Shown here piece after piece: positions 43,591 through 54,775 of a stretch of 64,000 nucleotides of DNA; the stretch's first letter is position 1; every line of letters begins with the position of its first letter. The translations under genes were made by a program, and so were the position numbers. The notes beneath the pieces are model-generated. The model saw only the letters and a list, made by a program, of their open reading frames with translations, was not told the origin of the DNA and made no database searches. The DNA lies in the NCBI RefSeq assembly GCF_030247195.1, contig NC_080670.1, forward strand, positions 45,150,194 to 45,214,193. The letters are read 5' to 3'. The stretch comes from Topomyia yanbarensis (taxonomy: Eukaryota; Arthropoda; Insecta; Diptera; Culicidae).

Positions 43591-44740
43591 CCCCACAATA
43601 CCACGAGATTGAGTCAAAGGAACTCAATTTTAGGTAGTTTTTCGTTTCCGTGTGCTACACGTGTTTGACAGCTGCATGCTAAGGGGCTATACACTAATTA
43701 CGTAAGGGAATATGGGGAGAGGGGGAGTTTCAAAATATCTTACGAATTCTTATCTAAGGGGGAGGGAGGGTTTGTCCAACGACACGACCTGAAACTTAAT
43801 GAAAATTGCCAAACAAAAAGTGTTCATGTTATTTATCGCCAGGCTCCGGCACATTGAGTTACCCCTCGATACGCAACATAAAATAATTTCTCCAGCAACA
43901 CTTTTTCGTTTATTGGATTTTCAGTTGCTGAGCAACCGTATGTAATGTTTACAACTTCTGAAAATCCATCCTGCGGAACTGTGAAAATTGTTACCGGTGA
44001 GAAGAACTTGGACCGCTGGAGCCATTCCAGATTGTGTTAGACTCACGAGTGACGAGCGGTCGCTTCTATAGTAATTCTTCCCGTATCCAGTGGAAGTTTT
44101 GTAATTTTTATTATCTATTTGACCAATCGGTCGAAGAATAAAAAATCACTCGGTCTTGAACAAGAAGATATATTTCATCGGATTGAAGTGACCTAAAAAA
44201 AGTCACCGGAAATGTTTTAAGGGATGAAGCCAACTCAATCAAGGCCCGTTGATACTTGGAATTGTTAATTGGCGTTAGGTTTCTTTGGAAGGCCACTTGG
44301 TCATGTGACATACAGATAATTTAAACACACAGGATTCGCTGTGAGGAAATAATAACTTGTGTTTCGTCAGCCGATTACAACTGCCAGGAAATGATCAATG
44401 CCCTGCGATATACGAAGAGCGATAGAATTGAAGCCATAATCACCCAAAATGCAAATCACGCAAAGATTCGTCTGAATGCGGTTAAAAGAATCTACGGTTG
44501 AAACTGTTGCCCGCTATTACGGGAAATGAGTGTTCCAAAGAAAGATACGAATGAGATTTCGTTTGTCGACTGATAGTAGAGTTTTAATTTCTATTTTTAG
44601 CAAACCGCCCTTCAAAGGTAAACGTTGGTCTAGCAGGGAAAATTCATTGCCAAATGCAACCAAAATCGCTTCAGTCAAGGCTATCCGATCAGAGCGCGAA
44701 CTATCGGATAAGATTCACTCTTCATGCCACAACGAACTGA
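43591..44740. other. Intergenic with G-rich repeat-like patch
   Basis: The segment at 43,690-43,800 (ACTAATTACGTAAGGG, GGGGGAGGGAGGG) has the look of a decayed repeat. A similar G-rich run occurs at 55,470-55,550. No gene recognised. Confidence 0.45.
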
Positions 44741-44759
44741 TAATGACATTAGAAATAGA

Positions 44760-45520
44760 TGGAATATAAATGAATCCGAAGCGTGCACAAACAGAAAACG
44801 TCAGCAGTAAAATAATAGAATAGTAACACATTTTTCGTTATAAAGTTTATCTTTCTAAGTTTTATTGATTTCGCAAAAAAGAAAACCTTTGTCACATACA
44901 CCAAAATTGTACCGAAAGTCACCAGTATGATGGGATACACGCTACGTTTGCGCTTGCCACACAAGGTGCACTTGAACCCTTTTTCATTTACTTCGTGGCC
45001 GTGACGAGAATTCGCCAACTTCGCCACATACTTTTACATTCATTCGTCCGTACGACAGCGCATGTGTATGGGTTAGTAGTGTTTTCAATACATGATCTTT
45101 GCCAGGTACGGTGCCATTGAACTGCCTCTCACTTTATGAAAGCACATGTGTACGAGCATACGGTTCACTCGTATGATCGCTCACTCGTTTGAATGGTATT
45201 GGTTTCTTCGAACATGAACCTGCAGAACAATCACCCGTATGAAGACAAACGTGTACTTTAAGATTGCTCTTGGACATAAAATATTTGTCCCACAAAAAGC
45301 ATGTGTACGGTAGCTCGCGCATGAGCAGGTACATCTGTAACTTATGGGAGATTTTTTAGCAAATGCATTGTTTCATAACGTGTACTTTTACCGGTTTTCG
45401 TTAATTCGTATTGAATAATGCAGGTCCACAGATATTGTAATTGAAGGACCATTTCACGAGATGTATCCGGACGTGTTTACCACTTCCGGAAAAAATCGTT
45501 TTTCTCAAAGCTCACATTTG
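44760..45520 (-). pseudogene. Degenerate C2H2 zinc-finger sequence
   Basis: Minus-strand frames show pieces of C2H2 fingers with TGE-like linkers: LPYTCFLWDKYFMSKSNLKV followed by HVCLHTGD (second finger Cys missing), GFKCTLCGKRKRS, and further upstream RIHLVKWSFNYNICG. The spacing and the KSNLKVH..LHTG pattern are typical, but several ligands are lost and frames shift, so this is a pseudogene of a zinc-finger protein. Confidence 0.6.
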
Positions 45521-46550
45521 TGTGGTCTTATGGCATGAGTGAATTACATAAGATATGCTTGATGAATTCGTACAAACCAGACATCGATTAGCCGCTAAAT
45601 TCTGGGGTCCACAAGTTTAAGGTTGAATCCAGATTGCTGAAAATAAAACATTAACGCACTAATCAGATAATTTTGGGGAAGATTTCCTATTTTTAGTAGC
45701 TTACAGTTTGTTTTGTTGTCAAATTGCTTTTTTTTCCCTGTGTAACCAGGGGTTGTTTGAAAAAATAACAACAGATTATTCAGTGTTGCTGGTTTAATGC
45801 ATTTTCCAATCAAATGTCACATTTGACATTACCAGTTACCTGAGTCACTGAGGGGTAGTCATATTCGCGATACAGTTTTGGAATGCCAGTGTCTAGTCGT
45901 GTCGTTGGTTTGTCCTTTCTTACGTAATATCATAAAACAAGTATGAAAAATGAAATCAATATGGAAAATATTATTTTCATAAGAAAAGGGTCCTATTTCT
46001 TATTTCTGCCATGAACATGTCGATGGTGTTGGAGCAGTTACAGCAATTTCTTGACTCTTGATGGTACATTGTTCTGTTCAGGAACTCGAGTCACCATATA
46101 CCTTACAAGTTAGGAAGTGTTGATACCGTGTTATTAGGCTAACATCCTTTTTTCAAATTTTCGCTTCCGCAAGGTAGCCGGAAAATGTTCTGTCATGTGA
46201 TTGTCAAAGATCTTGTAGACCGAATATTTGCAGAGTGTGAACTGTATTTGACATCTACGAATTTATTCGGAATTACAGTAGATTCAAGTAGAGCCCTAAC
46301 GTCTGTTATCTGTGGGTTTTACTTTCTTGAAAAAGTAAAAAATACCAATTTGGTACTTTTTAGAAGAAGTCAATTATACGTAAATACGGTACAATTTTTG
46401 TTTTTCTATTTCTTTGCGAGAAGTAAAAAAATAACTTTTATTTATCTAATTTATTTAAATTCAGTCAATATTTAGAGGTCATGTGCCGCAATCAACTCAC
46501 GCATGCTAATTGATTGACTGAGAGTCGGTAGCTGTTATTTCTAACTTTGT
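45521..46550. other. Intergenic, no gene recognised
   Basis: AT-rich; the frames are short and show nothing family-like. Confidence 0.5.
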
Positions 46551-46551
<1 letters not shown>

Positions 46552-46601
<50 letters not shown>

Positions 46602-46602
46602 A
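46552..46602. repeat. (TA)n(TG)n compound microsatellite
   Basis: About 17 TA units followed by 8 TG units. Confidence 0.95.
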
Positions 46603-47149
46603 TGATTTATAAGGAGGTTTAGAGTTTTCGTCCATTTTTCTCTGCTTTTGACAAATAATCGCGGAAATAAAAGAGAAACGTTATTTACAACACGAACACT
46701 TATTCGAAAATGGCCTCAGGTCGAAGTGTAAATTTTTTATTCTCTGTGAGATATACTTTTTACGCATTTTTCTTCCTTGTTGACATTCTCTAAAATGCGT
46801 AAAACATACTTTTCGTTCATAATTAAAATCTAATAGCGTTTTGTTGTATAAATGGTATTCTCAAAAATATGAGAAACATGGTCATAAAATGGGTAGTTTA
46901 GATCTATCGTGAACAGGATTCCAAATCCCGTGACGCGTTTTTCAAACAGTAAACTAGCCTTTAAACCCAGTTCCGGAAAACGTCATTGATTTTAAAAAGT
47001 CTTCCACCCTGATTTTGCAGCACTAACATCTGCACTAGCAAATATTGCCATGAAAGCAAATTGCCTCTGCAAGTAAAATTAAACGTCAAATATCTCGCAG
47101 TAAAAGTCATATCGTCGCTCAATCGCTTCTTTCAAGTGCGGGATGAAAT

Positions 47150-47571
47150 GTGAGCGGTGTACAAAAAGAGAAAAAGGAAAACAATTGAAAAGAGAAAATA
47201 AGTAGGAGACTGTTCGTGTTCGACGTGAAGAAAATTTGATCCGCCAGCTTCAAACGACGGAAAAAATTAAATATTGTGCATAATCGAAGTGCAAATCGCT
47301 ATAGGGCCATTGCTTCCCGGGAATCAGTTTCGCGTTGGCTGGCCATAGAAGGAAATACTTTTGGCAGGTCAGGTCATTTGCATAGGTGTTAGCTGGAAAT
47401 CAGAGCCCATTGAGTGCGAATGAAAAAATCGCAGTGGAATTATTGAAAAATAGTGTCAGCAAAAGAAAAGCCTGCTTCTGAGGTATCTATGTAACAGTGA
47501 AAGAAGGAAAATACCTTCTATGCGGTGGTGTTGTGTCCGAGCGACGGTCCTCTAATTTGAAATTTGCAGGT
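47150..47571 (+). other. Candidate non-coding 5' exon of a host gene
   Basis: A purine-rich, G+A-rich stretch without open frame ends in TTTGCAG and a consensus donor GTGAGTTGG at 47,572. Composition differs from both sides and resembles a 5' UTR exon. It may belong with the exon at 57,922-58,461, the interval being intron. The upstream boundary is a guess. Confidence 0.4.
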
Positions 47572-48435
47572 GAGTTGGCTTTTTAATGGAATAAGGGCCC
47601 GTACTTATTCCCCCATTTACCACAACGTAGAACCATACCTTTGAGACACCCTTTCATTACAATAGTGTAACATACCTACATACAGTAATATATGCACTCA
47701 TACCTGCCACAGAAATAAAACATGTTCGCCTGGAGGAAAGTTGCGTAAAGGGTTTTTATTAGTAGGATTTTTATTGCTGGCGAGAATTTTGTTTATAATT
47801 CGTTGTTGCGCTTTTCCCTTGGAAATACATCATGGTGATCTTAAAAGACTGTTCAGATTATCGATAAGATTAAACCTAGAGTGATGTTTTGGGTTCATAC
47901 TGGATTTTGTTCCTTCCCTCGGGGCATTCACAAACTTCAGAATTGGTCAATGGCATTGTTCAATAATGAGCTGGAGTGATCGTCATATTGGTAGTTTCAA
48001 GCTGGATTGTGACAACTTTCTTCAAAACTATTGATTTATGCCTGCAATATTGATTTATGCCTGCAATATTGATCTATGCCTGCAAATTGATTCTTGTGCG
48101 ATTGCGAACATTAATGGAACATACAAATATCTTCCTGCTGACGGCACTCACATTCAGCAAAAAACAAATATTTGCTGATAAACGAAACATCTCAATGGAA
48201 CAAGTTACACGACGAAAATAAAATCAACCATAAACTGCATACAAACTAGCACAAAGCGATTTTGACTAGATTCACCGATAACAGTGCAATATTATAATTT
48301 TATAATGAAATATAAAATATGATAATCTACCATGGTTAATACTTAAATTTTATGTGGTTTTCCTTGATCTGAGCCATAGCTTCAAACTGACGCGCTATTG
48401 TAAATCGTTTATAATTACAAATTAAATTATAAGCT
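47572..48435. other. Probable intron DNA with a 19-bp triple repeat
   Basis: At 48,030-48,086 ATTGATTTATGCCTGCAAT is repeated three times in tandem (third unit with two changes). Otherwise no feature. Confidence 0.55.
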
Positions 48436-49835
48436 TACTAACAACTCATGAAAATAAGCACTTCTTTGTTTGAATATGATTAAAATTGCGAGGGATTTTT
48501 TCGGGTTTCTCTGGGTCAACTTATTGAACCGTCTCTACCCCAATTTTTTCGAGAGCTCGGTTTATAAAATATGAGTGATTTTCTAGAACTCTGTTAAAGA
48601 AATGAAATGAAGTATGTTGAAAGGTTTTGAGCTGGGGTAATATTCGACCTTGTTTATTTACTCAAGATTTTTGATAATAATTTCATGCTCAGTGGAGTGA
48701 TAAGTCATCGAATGATTAGTATGCAATACTGCATGTAATATTTACGCGTGTTATACACTTATGATACCAAATTCTCTGTAAACTAAACCCGTACACGTCA
48801 TAAAGTACGTATATTAAAACTCTTGCTGCTCAAATATGTGTTGTGCAATTTTAAAACAAACTTTGCGAATCCGTAGATATATGTGATGCTTCATACCACT
48901 ACATAAGCCAAATATTGTAAAACCAATAATATGGAAAATAATAATGTATTTTCCTGCCTAAAACATCTAGCAGTTCGTACAAAACTTTTTTTTTTAATTT
49001 TACAACTTCAAAGTCTAAAGTTTAGAATAATTCGAAGAACTCAAAATATATTGCAATTACATTTACGCAATGTATTTTAATATAGAAGTTTTGTGGACCA
49101 GTACAGTAAACTCAGTACTTCGTAGAAGCCTATGTGAATCCATAATTTAAAATCACAAACTTCTAGACGTTTTATTAACGTAAAATAATCTGAGGAGAAG
49201 TGTGCGCCGCGCCACCGATTTCAGGTAAAAATCGGCGGCGCTTCGGCGCCGCGCCGGCGTGCTTACTATTTTTATCTGCAATCGTCGGCGCGGCGCGGCG
49301 CACACCTCTATCCGATAGTAGAACAAACCGTGACAAAATAGGGAGATACCTAAATCATCATTCGTGAAGCTAGTGAGGGCATTTTACATTTTGCACCATC
49401 ATAAATTTTCGATATGTATATAACACTCTTAGCGTGCAATTCACAACGAATTTTGTACACATACGAAAGTGTATGACATATACAAATATAATGCTTATTG
49501 TTTAGTACCAATTTGTTGATGACATCACTTTACTAAGGCCGAAAATATTGTTATCAGAAGTTTTGCATCATTTGGATAAATGAGGTCGAATATTTTCTTC
49601 GGATCAAATTCTCTCAAAATTCATCGTTTTATTTCTTTAACAGAGTTCTAACAGAGAATTCTTTATCTTTTATTAAACAAGCCCTGTAAAAAATCAGAGC
49701 TGGGACGGTTCAACAAGTTGACCCAGAGAAACTAAAAAAATCCCATTCTACTAAAAATTGAATAACTTTCACAATTTTCATCGGATTCGAACAAATAAGT
49801 GTTTATTTTCATTGGTTATTAGCAGGCTTTAAGTT
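48436..49835. repeat. 1.4-kb diverged inverted repeat
   Basis: The left arm (about 48,436-48,740) and the right arm (about 49,510-49,835) are inverted copies. Shared stretches include TTTCTCTGGGTCAACTT, GAACTCTGTTAAAGAAAT and GAAAATAARCACTTMTTTG. Identity is roughly 75% by eye. The central part is not obviously paired. No coding capacity; probably an old foldback or TIR element. Confidence 0.7.
49200..49306. mobile_element. GC-rich palindromic element
   Basis: The ends GTGTGCGCCGCGCC and exact complement flank further palindromes (AATCGGCGGCGCTTCGGCGC). This gives about 107 bp of very high G+C content inside AT-rich DNA. It may form a stable cruciform or RNA hairpin. Probably a short MITE. 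Confidence 0.8.
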
Positions 49836-50300
49836 TCTCCAAAATGGACTTCATCTTGCCGAAAATCTGCATCAACCGCTAATTTTTCTTTAAAAAATGA
49901 AGGAACACTAAGAAAAAGTTCAACAAACACGTAAATAACGTCAGAACCATTAGTCGCTCTAAAATAAATTGTTCAGAAGACCAATAGTACTTCCTTTCAC
50001 GTTTTAAATTAAGAATAATATTTCATATCGGTTCGCTAGAACTGAAGATATTTGGATTTTACTGAACGTATTTTTTTATTTTAAGGGAGAAATTATTTTT
50101 ACTATAACTCGAAAACTGTTCTGCCATATATTTCATGGACTTCCTTTTCGGACTCAGTACACAATTTTACATTAAAAATGGAGGTCATATATTGAAGTTC
50201 AGATTACCAATGAAAATTTTATGCATTTAAGGGTTAACAATATTTTCTAACAAATTCAGTGTAGCAAGTAAGTTTTAGTTTATAATCAATTTATTTTTAA
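49836..50300. other. AT-rich DNA, nothing recognised
   Basis: No gene or repeat that I could support. Confidence 0.5.
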
Positions 50301-50309
50301 GTAGTTCAA

Positions 50310-50495
50310 TCAGTTTAATGCACGTTTTAACTCCACTCCGTTTCGGTTTCCATCGAGAATGATGACAGTTGTCCGCTTCCGCTTGTAGGACATCGACCAG
50401 ATAGCGCCTGACAACCTATACCCTCGTGGTGTATTTGCGAGTGATCGTACAGGGCGCCCAGTATCCAACACCGTCTTTATGCATGAAAGGTTCAA
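50310..50495 (-). other. Coding-like patch, unidentified
   Basis: A frame of about 60 codons stands out by its composition, with LANTPRGYRLSGAIWSMSYK and VIILDGNRNGVELKRALN before a stop. It could be the end of a decayed gene or retrocopy. I do not recognise it. Confidence 0.3.
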
Positions 50496-50504
50496 AACCT
50501 AACT

Positions 50505-51150
50505 ATAACTAGTCCAGGTGTTTCGACTTCGTCTCTTCAGAACCACGGCCCAATGCACCGAGCTGACGCTAGTCCACAGCTAAGACAAGACGTGACAATA
50601 GAGGAGCCGTTTTTGTTCCAATTTTACGTCAGAATGGTCCAGCTCCTGATTGGTTGATTCTGACTTTTTGCACCGTACGCAATGTTACTGCAGGGATATT
50701 AAAATTACGTTTGGCAGTGCTGCTATATTTATGGTAAAAGATTCTCATTACTTTTGACAAATAAAATTAGTATCGTTAAAAAAGTAAAAGTGACTAAATT
50801 GAACTGAAATTGTGGTGCGGCAAAGTGAAACAAGTAGTTATCATGCATTTAACATATACGTAGTTGATTAACTGTAACAAAAATAAGACAGTAACCGCAA
50901 TATAATCTAAAATTATTCAGAAAATGGCTTCATCCAACCTTACTAAACACCCATGACATGGAAAAACGGTGCCCTCCATCAATATAGTGGATTCAAGATA
51001 AAAAACATTGTCAGCATAAAATAAATTAACAAAGCTCCATTTTCATTAATAAAAATAGCAACACTGTTTGGAAGATTTCGGCAGAGTGAAAATGTGCGAA
51101 AAGAAGAATAGGAAAAATAAGAAGCCGATTGTCACGTCTTGTCTTAGGTC
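50505..51150. repeat. TTTCGACTTCGTCTC repeat and 20-bp inverted pair
   Basis: The segment 50,505-50,600 (AACTAGTCCAGGTGTTTCGA, CTTCGTCTCTTCAGAACCACGG) is homologous to the inverted copy at 54,602-54,775. In addition CTAAGACAAGACGTGACAAT (50,580-50,599) recurs as its exact complement at 51,128-51,147. These could be the ends of one element of about 570 bp. Confidence 0.6.
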
Positions 51151-51179
51151 CACAGTGGCTCGGCTTAGAGCAAAAGGTG

Positions 51180-51830
51180 GACTAAAGTCAAAACTTTGTC
51201 GTATCAGTACAAATAAGACGGTTTTATGTAGTTTTGGCACGTTCAATTCGTTTTTGATGTTTAAATGCAATAAAAACAAACATTTACTGATCATTAGGGT
51301 GGCTCAAATATAGTTTTTTCTCGTACGGTTCATAAATTATTTTAAAAGTAACGGTTGTGCACTAGGCTCGTTTCTGATATTTAAACTGGCCAGAAAAAAA
51401 CTCATTAGGGTGACTCATAATAATTATTTTGATTTAGTCGCTCATAAGATTATTTAATTATAATGTTCGTGCGCTGAATTTGTTTTTAATATTAAAAAAT
51501 TAGAAAAAAATCCCTTTTCATTAGCGTGTCTCAAAAATATTTATTTTGTCGCAGCGTTTAATATTTTAGTAGTAATGTTTATGCACTGCATTCTTTTTCG
51601 ATGTTAAAACATATTAGAAAAAAACACTAATTAGGGAGGCTGAAAAATAATTACCTTATCGTTAAGGTGCTTTATTTTTTGTTAATTTTGGTACGCCGCA
51701 TTCATTTTTGATATTCAAAAGAGTCAATTTCAATCTCATAAGGGTGCTTTAAAATGTTATGTTTTAACGATTCAAACGAGATGATTTTGAATAAATGTAG
51801 AACGTTGAATTTATTTTGACGTAAATGGAT
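51180..51830. repeat. Degenerate tandem array, about 6 units of 110-120 bp
   Basis: Units are marked by CATTAGGGTGGCTCAA and variants at about 51,293, 51,402, 51,522, 51,630 and 51,739. Each is followed by a run such as TTTGTTTTTAATATTAAAAA and preceded by GTTTATGCACTGCATTC-like sequence. Units differ considerably (perhaps 30-40%), so the array is old. Confidence 0.75.
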
Positions 51831-52675
51831 AAGCAAAAATAACTTTACCAATCAGTAGTTTGGTCCACGCATAATTTGTCATGGTTCGAATTTTTTGCCC
51901 GTGTGACTGTTTCAAATAGGTGTTTTTGGTAGCAGGAATTAAGTAAATGATAAAGTATTTCGGGGTTTACGCACGTTTACGCGCATCCACTGGAAAAGTC
52001 TTGAAATGATTGAGGCTTCTTGCAACCTTTGCATCGATTCGGAAGCGATTAAGTAGTCTTCTAGCCAGTCTTTGAATCTTACCGCAAAATATTTCGATTT
52101 CCTCGATGCCTGCTCAATTTTTTTCAGCACAGATTTTCAGAAAATTTGAAATTCCTGGTTACCCTCTACAGGAAAGTGATTCTAATGAGTGAAAAACATT
52201 TCGCTAGTTGTACGCTCACGCAGGGTAGGAAGTGTTTGATTTACTTCGTAAATCCAGTTTCTTTTTAGACTTAAATATGTTTGATACGCAAGTACACAAA
52301 TGGAGAAATTCTTAATTTAACCACCTTTCATTTTTTATGCAATGGAAGCACTGCTTCACTCGTTCACCCATAAGATGGAACAATATAACACAAATTCTGA
52401 CCAAAACAGCATTACTAAATGAGTATAACGAAGTAAGCGTGAACTCAGCTGTCTATATTGAATTTTACAGCTACTGCGAAAGAAGCATGAAATGATTCCC
52501 CAGAAACATTCAATGACATATTTCAACATGTTGAAACATTTAATAAGTTTTAAACAAATTGAATGGATATTATCAACACAGAGAACAGACATTCATAATC
52601 GAACAAATATATTAATAGAACGTGTGTAAACATTTGAATTAATATACGATAAAACACTAGCGCCATCACACCAAT
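51831..52675. other. AT-rich DNA, nothing recognised
   Basis: Short overlapping frames only. Confidence 0.5.
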
Positions 52676-52689
52676 TTATCCCAACTATC

Positions 52690-52870
52690 CGTCAAATCCA
52701 TTCCGGAACCAGTTCGAAATCCTGAATGGTTCCAGTATGTAGTCTGGCTCAAAGAAAACAACCGATTCCGACTCAATCGGTTGATGCATTTGAGCTGGAA
52801 TCTATACTGAATCCACTCAGAAGTCCGAATCGGTTCCAGAATGGTTTGACTGGGTTGAGGTAAAACCGCT
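52690..52870. repeat. Dispersed TTCCRGARCCGGT repeat, copy 2
   Basis: Homologous to 41,139-41,258 and, in its right part (TTCCAGAATGGTTTGACTGG), to 41,660 onward. Within itself GGTTCCAGAATGG/CTGAATGGTTCC are semi-palindromic. Confidence 0.65.
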
Positions 52871-52969
52871 GTCAATCCAGTCGAACTCAGCCATTAAAAA
52901 CATCTGGTGATATCACAACTTCCTTCGAAACCGCTAGGGATTTTTACACAAGTTGAATTCTGTAGATGG

Positions 52970-53914
52970 GTGGGGGACATGTAGATCCTACTAGTTGTCG
53001 ACTCTTTTGATCGTGAGTATGAGGCTAGTTCAGGAAAGGAGTGCAGGACTGGCACCTAAGAGATAGTTAATTATTCAGGATTTGTTCTTATGATTATTAA
53101 ACTCGATCAAGCACACCGGCTCTCAGAAATGATAAGCAACCCTTTCGGGTCGGTGTGATCTGTTCGAGTCGAACCAGGCGGACATTCGTTTCGAGCAAAC
53201 TTTATGTGGATAAATATTGCTTACGCATTTATTGGCAGAGATTCTTTTTAACGAAATCCTAAAATACCTTCACTTGTATAGCTACTCAGGATAATAATAA
53301 TAGAAAAATTAAGGGTTTGCCTGGTCCATAATGTAATGAATATGTATATTGACTAGAACAGGGATAATCGAGTTATGTTATAAGATAGAGAAGAAACAGC
53401 ACAGTTGTAGGAAAAGTATTCGCGAGTAAGGACTAATAATACTGCTAGTATGTTTACCGTTTCAATTAATAGTCGATTAATCCGCTTCGGACCTAGGAGA
53501 CAAAAAGGAGATTAGGAAGAGACAGAAGCGGATTCAATGCGAAATTTGCCAATATGACGTTGACCTCAAGGCGATGGTAGGATGATTTTCCATAGGATGA
53601 CAGACTAGATGACACGACGTTACACGCTCTAAACTTGCGCCAAATAGTTTGTATGTATGTATGAATGTAAGCCCGTATGTATGCCTGTATGCATGGATGT
53701 GTATAGGACCAATGTATCCCTGAGCAACATGGAAGGACACCTCTGAGCCGCCAAAACGCTCATGAGAAGCCGGGTGCGCGGTCATAGGTGTGACCATAAA
53801 TCACTGCACACACTGTCAAGTGCAACGGATAGACGGTAGGTGTACAGTTAATGCACATAGGCTGCAGAAATAGGTTGTTGAGACAGCCCGATTGCACACT
53901 GATAAATAACAATA
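52970..53914 (+). mobile_element. Retroposon insertion (945 bp) with 22-bp duplication
   Basis: The 22-bp string that begins ACAAGTTGAATTCTGTAGAT occurs at 52,948-52,969 and 53,915-53,936. The DNA between them ends in the short A-rich tail GATAAATAACAATA. A long target-site duplication with an A-rich 3' tail is typical of LINE-mobilised sequences. No RT frame is visible, so it is a truncated LINE or a SINE-like/non-autonomous unit. It contains a small (GTAT)n tract near 53,650. Confidence 0.7.
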
Positions 53915-53936
53915 ACAAGTTGAATTCTGTAGATGG

Positions 53937-54600
53937 ACATATGTTCTCTGTGTTATCAACATCAACAGTAACTACTCTTTCCACTCAGCTCCCCTCGTTT
54001 GAGCGCTTGTATCAACTTCGTTGATTATCCTCTCAATATTATTTGAAATCTGTGCATGTCGTCATGTCATTATTCTAGCTATAAATTATTATTGAAATTT
54101 TATAACAATAATTACCACTCGTCTCCATTTGCAGTTTTTTTTTAATTTTGATTGCTTATCGCAAGTTTTCGCAAAATTACCCTGGGCTCATGTGAAAGAG
54201 AAAATTAAAAGTATTCAAATAGTGCGATAGCGGGCATTCGCGGGCGTCGTAGTTGTTATAGCTTTAAAAGTTCGTGCTTTATTAGTTATCCTCACAAACA
54301 GCTATTTAAACAATGAATAAACAAACTAGTAACTCATTTGTGGTAAATTTACGATGTAAGTTAATCAAACGAATAATTTTGCTGAAGTAAACTATGCCAT
54401 AAGAACAACTGTTCTTTCGAAAAAAAAATATAACCGGATAAAGTTCGTGTGATCAAATTATACAAAAAACACCGGAGTTACGACCTTCTAAAAGCTGTGA
54501 AAAAATCATTTTTCATCCAAATAGCTTAAATTATTGCGAAATGGTCTCTGGCACATAAGCCAACTCAAGAAAAATATTCATGAACATATCGCGTGACCTT
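53937..54600. other. Intergenic or intronic, nothing recognised
   Basis: No feature beyond AT-richness. Confidence 0.5.
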
Positions 54601-54601
54601 C

Positions 54602-54775
54602 ATATCTGGACTTAAGTCCGGGCTCGTCCTACTGTGTAGTCCAAGTCGTTTAGTGTGTTCAGAAGTAGTGTATCCAATTTTGGACTAGTGTCAGCCCAGT
54701 GTATTAGTCAAGTGCCGTGATTCTGAAGAGACGAAGTCGAAACGCAAACACCTGGACTAATTATAGAAAATGATA
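54602..54775. repeat. TTTCGACTTCGTCTC repeat, inverted copy
   Basis: The reverse complement reads TAATTAGTCCAGGTGTTTGC, then GTTTCGACTTCGTCTCTTCA, GAATCACGG and GCTGACACTAGTCCA. It aligns over about 80 bases with 50,505-50,580. Confidence 0.7.

Noticed and set aside
49200..49306. GC-rich palindrome as a structural RNA gene
   Set aside because: Its ends are simple inverted repeats as in MITEs; no promoter elements or known RNA motif are visible.
53100..53180. Possible tRNA-like hairpin (CACACCG/CGGTGTG, GTTCGAGTC)
   Set aside because: The GTTCGA-like word is not followed by a paired acceptor stem and no anticodon arm fits.
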